A DNA stretch of 64,000 nt, taken from NCBI GenBank assembly GCA_009617715.1, contig VTFK01000432.1, positions 124,001 through 188,000 of the forward strand, in the 5' to 3' direction. The translations under genes were made by a program, and so were the position numbers. Every line of letters begins with the position of its first letter. Positions within the stretch are counted from its first letter, which is position 1. The stretch comes from Plectrocnemia conspersa (taxonomy: Eukaryota; Arthropoda; Insecta; Trichoptera; Polycentropodidae). Shown here in pieces: positions 49,894-59,990 of the stretch. Below the pieces are notes generated by a model. That model had not been told where the DNA came from. It saw nothing but the letters and a program-made list of their open reading frames with translations, and ran no database searches.

Positions 49894-50079
49894 CTATCGC
49901 CTCTTTGAGATGCTGTACTCTCTATAGGTGAGGCCATGCGAATAAAGCGGATATGGAAAACACTTCAAGTACCGGTCTTCAATTGTGATGAACACTACTC
50001 TGTGTGCCTGATCCGGTCGATGAGTCTGTTGCAAACTCACGCCATTTCGGAAACTACTCCACTCAAAAATGAATAACAA
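49894..50079 (-). mobile_element. Probable Tc1-like transposase N-terminal relic
   Basis: A 61-codon open frame reading RPDQAHRVVFITIEDRYLKC and then LYSHGLTYRE resembles the linker between the two DNA-binding helix-turn-helices of Tc1-like transposases (R-P-G-x-G-R ... T-x-x-E-D-R-x-L ... x-T-a-R-E). The match is by eye and partial, with no catalytic domain nearby. It could be coincidental. Confidence 0.4.
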
Positions 50080-50374
50080 AACGCTGCTCTTTTTTGGCGC
50101 ATATCTTTTTTAAAGTGGACATTTTTATATTACTATATTACTATGAAGTATCAGGACACTCTTTAAATATTTATTGACGAATCATAATTTAAAGGTTTTC
50201 ATTTTAACTCACCTTCGTTTGATTTAAGATATAAATAAATTGATGCTATCAACCATGAACGTCGTGATATTAAAGAGACAGAGAAAGAGATCCACATAAA
50301 CCATTAGGCGTTAAAGATGTCCATAAGTGAATGCTCGATGTCACTATAAAATCGAGCAACTAGTGTAAAAAAGC

Positions 50375-50402
50375 AGTGTTCAAAATTCATGGATTGAACA
50401 CT
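50375..50402. repeat. Short perfect inverted repeat
   Basis: AGTGTTCAA at 50375-50383 and TTGAACACT at 50394-50402 with a 10-base loop. May be the end of the neighbouring Tc1-like relic or a chance hairpin. Confidence 0.6.
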
Positions 50403-53129
50403 TTGACCTCAATACTCACGCTTTTTCATATTACAACGGGCAATAACATTTTTAATTGTTTTTTTCTAATAAAACATGCTATGAAATATTAAAATTATGT
50501 GCCTGTAAAAAATAGTATTTTTAAAATAGACACATATAAAAGAGTTATTCTCAATCATAGATGTGCAATTTAAAACATTGCAAATTTTAATCAATTTGCA
50601 ATATTTCACTAAAATGCAAATGAAACCCAAAAATAAAAATTATGTATTCAAAAAGCTTTTAAATTTAACGGTATATTTAGATAGATTATTTAGGAATAAT
50701 CATTCAATTTTATTTATTTCCGAAAAACATGTTTTCTAAAAAAATCCATAAAAAATTAAGTTAGTATGAAAATATACTATACTAGTAATATACAATATAT
50801 TGTCAAGCTTCTTCAACTCTTTTTAAATTAACATACACATATGAAACATGCATTTTTAGCGAATGAATTTTTAACATTCTCAAATTTAACATTTTTCATA
50901 AACAAATTATTTACATATAACATGATTTTACTATTAAATAGGTTTGAACTTTTAGAAAGCTAACATTAAATTAACTTAAATAAAATACATTCTACGTCTT
51001 TTCTATCTAATAAAATATGAATAAGATTAATGAAAGACGAAATAATTACAATTTTATTGATTGTAATTTCAAAAGAGCTTGTATTTTTTACATGTAATTA
51101 ATTTAGTTACACTTATTAAACTGTTGTAATAAGCTAAATGTTACTTATTCCAAACTAGTTACATAGTATATATGTATGTAAATATTTTTGTGTAGGTATT
51201 TGCATGTAATTGGACATGTTTGTTTCAAGTATTATTATTAATATAAATAATAATCATGTTTAATTATAAATATTTATCTTTTTAATTAAATAAATAAAAA
51301 AAATGATAGATAGCTTACGCCATCCAAGCTGCGGCTATGATCGTAATCACATTTGAGAATCGCCGAGTTATAACGTAATATACCGTAATAGAGATTTCGA
51401 TCTTAGTATAATAACCAAGACCCGCAATCCCATGATTAATAACGCGAAAATCCCTATACACGTATGTATATTTGTTATAATAATAATATTGAACGTATGA
51501 TGCTCTTTAGATGTGTATATATTGTGTATTGAACATAAATCTAATTTAATTGTTAGTTAAAAAAAATTACCGTTTCTTATCAATCAGGTGATAAATATTT
51601 ATTTCGTTGGGGCAAAAATAAAAAAACAGTGTTGATTGATTTTTTCCAAATAATAATATTCAAAGCAAATTTTGGCATTTGACTATCCTGTAGAAAGGGT
51701 TAAGTGCAATCTGAATGTTTAAACAAAGCGAGCGAGCTGACAGTGACTGACAGTTAAAGAATTAAAAAAACATGAATTAATGGCGAAAACAGAAGACAAT
51801 AGATTTCAATTGGAAAGTTAAAATGAGAAAATACAAAGACTTTTTTAATAAACAAAACAGAACCTATTAAAGATGAGTAAAATATAATGTCGCTTCCTTA
51901 AGTTTGACAAACTTTAAAAATCATGTGAAAATACTATGATAATAATTGGAGAATTTAAATTAAATTATTAAAGATTATTATATATTTTATAAAAAGATGA
52001 GCAAATTAACAAGTTAATTACTTGAAATGTCAAGTGACGGGCCTTCTTTCGTCAGGGTTCCTAAATCTTATAATATTTTACAACCTTGTCAACCATTTAA
52101 AATAAAGTTATGCTATTGTACACCTCAAGTCATGCCAAATCAGGTAACCTCATTATTAAAAAAATATAAAATAAGAGCACCTATTGATGTTTGATTGATA
52201 ATTTAGGAACCTATTAATTGATAATTCGATATTAGCGAATATTGCATAAAATATTCGAATATATTCGTATCCTTTTCTCGGTTTATACCTAATTTGTTTA
52301 ACCAACTAGTGAAAAAAACATTTTTTGTTAATAATTCTTTTAATTAATCATCATTAATTACCTGCATAATCGTTAATTTTATAGAATATTCATATTACAT
52401 TACTGAGGGCGTTAAAATAAAGTTGCTTGATTTATTATTTTACGTATTTTCCAGGGTGGAGCAAAACTTAGCCGGTTTGTAAATTTATATATAAAATTAC
52501 AAACCCTCTTCGTTTTAAAAATCATCCATGTTTTTTATTTCCTAGATTCTATATTTTAAATTTTGCTACGTTAAAAAAAATGCATCGCAGACGAAAATTG
52601 TATTCAGTAAAATAAAATATGTTTTAATTAAATATTAGATTTTTCACAGATAATTTTATGATTTAAATTTTCAAAGAAAATTCTTGGATTTTCAGTGTTG
52701 TTTACATAAAATAATGAGACACAGTGATTTTTTTAACACAAATACGATTTTTTTAAAGCCTCATTATATAAAAAAAATAATATACATGTTTATGCCTTAA
52801 TTTAGGTTAAGCAAATTCCACTCCCAAATGACGTCCCTGTATCTCAAAATGAATAAAAACGAAAATTCACAATAACAAAATTTGAGAAAACATTATACAC
52901 ATGTTACAAGAATGAACCCTTCCTATCATATGTTTTGTTGAAAATGCACTATCGCTAATAGTTAATTCTACCAAGTTATATTGAATTGATTGAATATTGA
53001 AAAAAAAACACATTTTTTTTTCTATTAAATAAAGTTTGTGAGAAATAAAATTAGCTTAATTCATAATTTTATTCGAATATATTTTCAATAATTTGGAACA
53101 ATGTAAATATAGATTTGAGTCGTTTTATC

Positions 53130-53374
53130 GTTTGTTTTGTGCGGCATTGCATGTAAATTAAATCACAAGAATTAAGATCAGCTGCGATTGAATTAAATCA
53201 GCAAAATTGATTAAACATTGTAAATACCTCATTTTATCGAATTTATTGTATATACAATTTTATATACATAAATATCAAATCTGGATCGGTGTTTGTTTTG
53301 TGCGAATTTGCATATAAATTAAATAACTAGAAATAAATTAACCGCGATCAAATTATTTCACTTCACAAAAATTT
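53130..53374. repeat. Diverged tandem pair with POU octamer
   Basis: GTTTGTTTTGTGCG begins both copies (53130 and 53291, period about 161), followed by aligned TTGCAT-TAAATTAAAT and later GCGAT-AAATTA blocks, about three-quarters identical. Copy two contains ATTTGCAT (53306-53313), the POU octamer on the minus strand; both carry TAAT-type homeodomain cores. Candidate enhancer inside the cadherin intron. Confidence 0.55.
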
Positions 53375-53987
53375 GCAACGCACACCTATTTTTGAGATAA
53401 GCGTTAAGCAATAATAAAGAGTGAACCTTTTCAACACTTTGTTTCTTTTAACAAACGAATTCTGCGAATTTGCTCATAGTAAAACCGCCACAAACATTCT
53501 ATTGACAAATGTTTTTCGAAGGCATTTAATTTTTTTGTTAGAAGGAGCGTGCTATTGTCTCGCATTTTGAAACAAAATAATGGATCATAGACTTTAGAGC
53601 GGCACTAGTCACTTAGTTATATTGAGGGGGAAAACCGGATAGATCATATCATTTTCCTGATTTTTTTAATAAAACTTTTCGTAAGCGGTATCCTGTGGAA
53701 CGCTTCTACCGCATAAAAAGAGACTGATTTATTTTATTAAATATTCCGTGGTAACCTGACAAGCGTAAGCCCAATGCATTACAACGGGGTAAATCTGTAC
53801 CAACTGAGTAAGTCAATCAGATATAATGAGCACCTACAAGTAACTAATATCCACGAGACTGAAAGTCTGGGAATCAGCGACATCTCTATTAATAATTATG
53901 TGTAATATAATTTATAAGCAATAAATGTCACTGCAGCTGGTGCCGGTTTTTAATTAATAGCGATTTTTTTAAATAAAAATTTGAGTA

Positions 53988-54060
53988 CCGCTGCCAGGGC
54001 TCGAACCCACAACCTCAGAGTTATTAGTCTGAGATATTACGTACTACGCTATTCCGTCCT
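53988..54060 (-). mobile_element. tRNA-derived SINE head (degenerate)
   Basis: Read on the minus strand, TAGCGTAGTACGT (54051-54039) resembles a Pol III A box and GGGTTCGAGCCC (54008-53997) is a perfect B box, about 35 bases apart. An anticodon-like hairpin (CTCAGA...TCTGAG) lies between. The acceptor ends do not pair and the anticodon loop has eight bases, so this is a tRNA-derived repeat rather than a tRNA gene. The SINE body probably runs on to about 53750. Confidence 0.65.
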
Positions 54061-54299
54061 TCATGTATAATATATAAGATTAGCAATGTTTCAGTTGAGA
54101 AATATAATAGTGTAAACATTAGAAATATAATAGTGTAAGCTTCTCTTGAGGAATGAAAAATGTAGAAAACTTGATACGCGTCCACAATATATGTATATAT
54201 TTAAATAATTAAGTGATTGCAGCTTTAATTGGTATTTTGCAAGTATTATTTTATTGAATTAACTTAAATTGTAAATAAATCACTTGGGTAAATAAATTC

Positions 54300-54880
54300 A
54301 AACGCAACTCCCAGTCATTTTAAAACTTGTTAACAGCGATATAGCAGCGTTTTATTGTCGCATTATACACCTAAGCGTATAAAAATAAATCAAATAACGC
54401 CCAGGCGTTATCCCTGCCGGGTTTGATGAAACGACTCCCTGCGTCTATAAGCAAGGGGTGTCTGTCAGACACATTGCTCTCGTTCCCGCCTCCAACAATG
54501 TTAACCTTTCGACCATAAAACAAATAGGACATGAAGCCTCGCGCGTTGTGAATTATGCGTACGCGTCTATTCAAATTCTTCAGATTTTATCGCCGCCATA
54601 TATCCATAAATCCCCTCGCGCGAAAATCGACGGGAAACAGTTTGTAAGTTGTGCAACTCGGCGCGCTGGGTCGAAAAAATAGGATAAATAAAACCAAGAC
54701 GGGTTTTCGTTTTAATGAAGCGCGAATGGAAAAGTGGCAAAACAAAAAAGAGGAGGAGCGAAATCGCCCGTTATTTAATAACGACAGTCGTTTATCTCGA
54801 TTATGTCGCTTTATCGCGCGTTTTGAAGATTTGCAGGTATCGACTTTTTCTTTATGCTGATACAAATATAGGGGTGAAAT
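54300..54880. other. GC-richer intronic island with palindromes
   Basis: CpG-rich against the AT-rich intron. Contains GTGTCTGTCAGACAC (54458-54472) and AACGACAGTCGTT (54780-54792), both perfect odd palindromes. Open frames on both strands overlap and lack domain-like sequence. Possible regulatory element. Confidence 0.45.
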
Positions 54881-55039
54881 GACATACGTATATTCTACAT
54901 TAAATTGTATATTCTAAATTAAATTTTAATTTATTTAGTAATTATTGCCATTATCATGCAGTTAAATTATAATACTTGGTATTCGTTAAAACAAAAAATA
55001 TTTAAGAAATAAATTTCTCCCTCATTTGTAAATTGTATA

Positions 55040-55600
55040 TTAAGGTAAGAATGTATGCGATACGAGGGATGATTTGCTAGTGCCCTACTTACAGAACCCG
55101 ACGCTACATAGTAGCACATAGCGCAAGATGTACAACCTTGCAGAATTTCGGACCTTAGCCCCGATCATTGAATAATTCGAAGGCATTACATGAGCTAGCA
55201 GGAGGCCTCGCAAGACACGTAATATATAAAAAAGTAAAACGCTCCGTTGTCATCGCCGGGTGCATATTGTATGCGTAAGGGAAAGCGAAAGCTCGATCCA
55301 CCCCCGGCATAATGAATTATGAATGAATAAGCTACCGGCTGGAGAGCTCATTCAGATGTCCTCGCGAATGATTAATGAAGTGAAAAATGTGATTTTCGCA
55401 TTGAAATTTTTCGTTGCTTTAAGCGGCTCACTGTTTTCCACAAAGAGCCCATCTGTCACGCGTCGCGACGCCTACCTATTATCCTCGGACGTCCTTCTTA
55501 TTCCCCTTTCCTGAGAGAAGAGAAAGAGAATCTCGGCTACTTTTCTTTTGAAGAGCACACACCGGATATGAATCTCTTATTCAATTTTTAGACGGACGCG
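55040..55600. other. GC-richer intronic island
   Basis: Compositionally distinct patch (around AGCCCCGATCATTG and ACCCCCGGCATAATG). No coding domain recognised. Possible regulatory DNA. Confidence 0.35.
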
Positions 55601-56118
55601 TTCAAGCTTCACAAAACACTTTTTTTACCTCTAGAATGATTTGAATGGAAATTATTGACGTGTTTGACTTGTGCAGATAATCTCTTATTATAGAGAGTGA
55701 CTAATAGTTTCATTGCATTTAGCAACTAAACTATATATTAATGTTTGTTATTTCTTTTTAATAAGCACTGTATAATAAATGAGCTTTTTGTATACAAAAA
55801 ACTTATTTTTAACATTTTTTTTTTTTTAATAATAAATTAATTAATTTTTCAAAATAACATAAAAAATATTTTTTTTCAAAATAACATATAAAAAGAAATA
55901 ATGAAATTTTGGATATTTTTTCAATAAGCACAGTATAATAAATTTAATTTTTATGTACAATAAAATGTTCTACTACAAAATATAGTAATAAATTATTAGA
56001 ATCTTCCATATATATATATCGACAAATTTGCAATATTAAAAAACTTATTAGAAGTAGTACTGTTTTTATCATTTCGTTTTGAATTGGCCATTACGAATCT
56101 TTATTTTAGTATTTATAG

Positions 56119-56628
56119 TAGTGGCGTAGCTAGGGGGTGGAGGGGGGAGGTGGACAGTCCCGGGTGGCACTTGCTTGAGGGCGGCATTTTCGCGATGGAA
56201 GGACCGTTCGTGTTTGTGGTTCTTAAACTAAATGCGCTAAAAATATATATCCACGAATAGCAAAAAGCTAAGTTGAATATACAAAAACAATTACCAATAG
56301 AGCTTAACAAATAATGATTTTAAGACCCGGACGGTCATAAAATGCCGCTCTTATAGATAAAAATATGTTTTATCTATATGGGCGTATTTTTATATATATA
56401 AAAAAAAGAAATGCTGGAAACTATAAAACTGTTTTGCACATTTTTTATATGCATATATGTGAAGGATATGTAGCGTAGCTGGGAGGGCGTTCAAAAAAGC
56501 CCAAAAAAGTTTTGGCATATTAAAGACATGTATTAAGTTTTTTAGGAAGATCAGATATGTATTAGATAATTGTATAGGGGGGGGGGGGAAAGATAAGATT
56601 CGCCCCGGGCAACACAAACCCTAGCTAT
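56119..56628. mobile_element. Non-autonomous GC-rich TIR element (hAT-like ends)
   Basis: The left end AGTGGCGTAGCTAGGG (56120-56135) is answered in inverted orientation by CCCTAGCTA (56619-56627). CCCGGGTGGCAC near the left and GCCCCGGGCAACAC near the right are also inverted counterparts. A further TAGCGTAGCTGGGAGGG at 56471 suggests a nested or rearranged copy. No target duplication was identified and no transposase frame remains. Confidence 0.55.
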
Positions 56629-57949
56629 AAAAAAAATAGTTTATATGACATATCTCTAAGCTTCACATACAGAGGTTGAAAACGTCTAAATTAATTATTA
56701 AATCAAGATCAGTGGTAAAACAAATAAAAAAAATCATAATAAAGCATTAAAACATATTCTATAAAATACAAAAAAATCTTACTTTTAAACAATGCTATTT
56801 CTAAAATAATAAATTAAGCAACACACATGTTTCAAAATTGTTGAAGTTTAACTTTTCAATTATTAATTTAGATACAGGGTAGTTGCAAGTTACTTGTATA
56901 TTTTGTAAATTGTATATCTAAAATATTACATTAAGTGTAAATTGGCTAACTATGCATTTGTATGTAAATGACTTAATAATGTCACTTTGCTCACACCATT
57001 ATTATACATACATATTCTATGAAAATCTTACATTTACTAAATATAACATAATCATAAAAAAGCGTCTTATTTTGGTTTTCAATGAATAAAAATAACTTTA
57101 TAATTTTCTCTCTGACCTATGAAACAAAAAGTATGTTATATTCTATTTCCTAGAAATGTTTTAATATTACACTATCTGAATTATTTAAAATAAACCACAC
57201 ATTATTTGTTAATGCTCTTCTTTTATATTTTCTAATATTTTTCTCTTTATGTTTATAATTAAAGTTAAAGTATAAAGTGGTTTATGTGGTGCGATTTTAA
57301 CCACTACAAATTTTCAGTTTAAATATTAAAGGTTATCTGAAAGAGCGGTTTCATGCTGATAGGTGTATTAATTCATTTTGAGTGAGTTACATAACTGTAG
57401 TAACAAATTTTTAAAAAGTCGGAAAGCCGCTATTTAATAAATGTTATTTTCCATTCCTAATTTATACAAAGAATTCTAATTAAATTTTGTTTATATTTAT
57501 GTTTTATGTAATTTACAGTAAAAAAAAAAAATTGTCTTGTGTACCACTGTATATACATTTTATATAACATTATTTTTAGTATTTAAATAAAATGCACTTC
57601 CATTCACATGTATTGTAATAAAATATAGAAAATAATTTGAAAAAAGCTTCCAATTACAAAAAAAAATCCTGTAAGCATCTCGACTGTTTTTTATTACAAT
57701 CGGTATGTGATCATTGTTATTTGATTTTAACAACAAAAATAGCAACAAGTTATAAAACGTGCAATATTATCATGACCATTATATACTCACATATCCATAT
57801 AACCAACCGTTGTGAACGAAATCCAATTCGTTTTCCTCAAATTCCGACTATATAGTGTTAGCATTAGATAAAAATAAATACATGATTAAAATCAGTATTA
57901 TTATTGGGAAAACTTTTTTTTATAAATATAACAAAATAAAATTACATAC

Positions 57950-58137
57950 CATGTAGTTGTATACGGAAATTTCGCTATGTCCTTCTGACATAGCGTTGTC
58001 GTTTCTGTCTCCAATGACGACATGCAATATTGACACGCCCGTCATAGGTTCTATGCCACTGTCGGTGATGGCTATCGGCAAGAAGTACTCTTTAGTCTCT
58101 TCCCTATCGAAGGTCACTCTGGCGTACAGTCCGTGAT
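57950..58137 (-). CDS. shg: Cadherin exon a: C-terminal half of a cadherin repeat
   Basis: The first exon of the gene in this window encodes residues 1-62 of the visible protein after two bases completing a split codon (most likely Asp, Asn, His or Tyr). It starts DHGLYARVTF and contains the cadherin signature GDRNDNAMS. The D-x-N-D-N calcium-binding linker marks the end of one extracellular cadherin repeat and the start of the next. It ends SVYNYM, exactly on a codon boundary. The acceptor reads TTTTTTGCAG (139-138 of 58138-58139 being AG) and the donor is GTATGT. The preceding exons, carrying the other adhesive repeats, are beyond the window or were not recognised in the 58.1-64 kb intron. 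These repeats mediate calcium-dependent homophilic adhesion at adherens junctions. Confidence 0.92.
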
Positions 58138-58787
58138 CTGCAAAAAATGACGATTATTAATTATTAATTAAACCATCAACAGGTAGGTCTTGGTCGAGAG
58201 CGAAAGCGCCGCGATGCCACTAAACTTATAATTTCTTGAAATTGTTAAAACTTTGGTCGTCACCGGCTAGACTATGTCGTAAAATGGGGCAAACGTTCGC
58301 ACAAAAGGTAACCGCGATGACCAACTTTGGGGTAGCTCATTTGAATACTAACGAAGTGTCAAAAAGCGACGTACGGCGTTTATGGCGTTTGTGAATTACG
58401 ACAAAGATCACAATGCCAAACGGCGCTACACAATTATTAAAACTTGGTTATATATCTAAAGTTAAATGAGAAAATCAGTACAAAAAATAAAATTTGAATG
58501 ATAACTACGTTTTTTAATAAGAAGTAATGGTTACTGTGTAATGTATCGATGGAATTTAAATTTTAAATTTGTTATATAGAAAAAATGTTTTAAAAAATAT
58601 CAAATTCTTTAAATTTATTGCATCAATTAAATGCATGTAGTGAAATTTCCATAAGGTACATTATTGAATAGCATAACTTGTCGATAAATTTGTTCAATAA
58701 AGTCGCAGTAGTAATGAATGTTCAATTCCTAATCCTATAAAATCCAATGTTCATTTAGAACATCGTGAGTAAAAGAAACATTCATCA

Positions 58788-58795
58788 CCCACAAG
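58788..58795. repeat. 8-bp target-site duplication, left copy
   Basis: CCCACAAG immediately left of the hAT element, identical to the right copy. Eight bases is the hAT standard. Confidence 0.9.
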
Positions 58796-59131
58796 TAGGG
58801 ATTCCAATCCCGGGCCAAAATTTTGATCCCGGGATTTCGGTATTGCAATTAGCCGATCCCGGGATCCCGGGACCAGTCCCGGGATAATTTTCATGTTATT
58901 TTATCGATGAAAATAATTTAAAATGAATAATACAATATATTTTTACATCTGTTTTTTATAACGTACAATGTATAAAGTACGTATAATTTTAGTCTTGGAC
59001 TTAAAATAGAAAATAATATAATAAAAAATAAAAGGGAAGGTCTTATATATTTATTTGAGAAGAAAAAAATTGAACTTTTGACAATGTATGTACATACTAT
59101 GTACATTCATAGACACAATTAATTGAAAACA

Positions 59132-59251
59132 TTATTTTGAATAAAACTCACGAAGTAACATCAAAGCATCAAGTGTTTTATCATTTAGCCTTGATCTGAT
59201 TTTGGTTCCTAAGCAGTTTGCTGCTGAAAAAGCACGTTCAGACTCACAGCC
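59132..59251 (-). pseudogene. hAT transposase C-terminal dimerisation fragment
   Basis: Thirty-nine codons and a TAA. ESERAFSAAN, then TKIRSRLNDKTLDALMLLRE, is the signature of the hAT C-terminal dimerisation domain ('sER.FS.ag....RsrL.....l..L..l'). An in-frame stop lies two codons upstream of GCE, and the catalytic part of the gene is deleted. Confidence 0.85.
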
Positions 59252-59409
59252 TCAAAGATTCACAGATGACATGTGCAATTCGCGCAAGTTTGTACACGAA
59301 ATATAACGATGTTGTCAATAATAATTCGATTGTGCTTGATAAATCAACCAATCCGAAAAATTCGGGATTATGTTTTATAATCCCGGGACTCATCGGGTAT
59401 TGAAAATCG

Positions 59410-59480
59410 TCCGGGATCCCGGGATCCCGGGATTCGGGATCCCGGGATTCGGGATCCCGGGATTCGGGATCCCGGGATTG
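59410..59480. repeat. Tandem GGGATCCCGGGATT repeats
   Basis: About four to five units of 14 bases with a self-complementary GGGATCCC core, subterminal within the hAT element. Confidence 0.9.
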
Positions 59481-59489
59481 GAATCCCTA

Positions 59490-59497
59490 CCCACAAG
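59490..59497. repeat. 8-bp target-site duplication, right copy
   Basis: CCCACAAG, matching 58788-58795. Confidence 0.9.
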
Positions 59498-59810
59498 TTA
59501 ATCAATGAGTGAAGGGTCACCCATTTCATCGATATTTTTCAGAAAAAACATTTTGATAGAGGTCTAACAATCGATAAACTTTCTTAGAAATATTAAGAAG
59601 TCTCTTACCGGAAGATTATAATATCGGAAACTGCCCGAATTGAGTGTCAAAAAGGGGATCAGTCGTAAGACATACATAAGTCAGTCTAAAAATAAAGTAA
59701 TATAGAAATATTTTAATTAATTATACTTTCCAAATATTTCTCGTTTTTAATGCATTTTTATTATATTATATGTTATATAATACTTGTTTTTCATTTCAAA
59801 TTAAACTTTT

Positions 59811-59990
59811 AGAAATAGAGACAATTTAAGGACAGTTAGGTATAAGAAAACAAGTACAGCCAGGGGAATAATGTACGGAGGTGTGAATTTGTATATTAAT
59901 ATTCCTAAGACAATCCGCAAAAATAAAAATGTGGCGGGTATTCTCAATGGAATAAGGAAACACCTTCGTGCATTAAGAAATAAATTATAA
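59811..59990 (+). pseudogene. Non-LTR retrotransposon reverse transcriptase C-terminus, fragment
   Basis: Fifty-nine codons to a TAA. NLRTVRYKKTSTARGIMYGG, then VNLYINIPKTIR and GIRKHLRAL, follow the pattern 'lR....tr....s....G..lyN.lP..ir......F...l+..L' that ends many animal jockey/CR1-like reverse transcriptases lacking RNase H. The 5' part is absent, with a stop just upstream, as expected for a 5'-truncated insertion. The family was not determined. Confidence 0.5.

Larger units (their letters stand above)
49693..57949 (-). other. Cadherin intron a-b
   Basis: 8.3 kb. Contents: a Tc1-like N-terminal relic (49.9-50.1 kb), a 9-bp inverted repeat hairpin (50375-50402), a CNE-like patch (51300-51470), a tandem pair carrying a POU octamer (53.1-53.4 kb), a SINE head (54.0 kb), GC-rich CNE-like islands (54.3-54.9 and 55.04-55.6 kb) and a GC-rich TIR element (56.1-56.6 kb). 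No alternative exon equivalent to exon b was recognised. Confidence 0.7.
58796..59489. mobile_element. Non-autonomous hAT element, complete, 694 bp
   Basis: Terminal inverted repeats TAGGGATTCCAATCCCGGG and CCCGGGATTGGAATCCCTA bound the element, flanked by 8-bp CCCACAAG on both sides. Subterminal GGGATCCCGGGATT motifs repeat in tandem near the right end (about 59410-59480) and more loosely at the left, as expected for transposase-binding arrays. The interior keeps only the last part of a hAT transposase on the minus strand. The perfect TSDs and TIRs point to a fairly recent internal-deletion derivative. Confidence 0.92.

Noticed and set aside
53988..54060. A functional tRNA gene
   Set aside because: B box is perfect but acceptor arms do not pair and the anticodon loop has eight bases.
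59218..59403. Plus-strand 61-codon frame in the hAT element
   Set aside because: Opposite the transposase remnant; no motif of its own.
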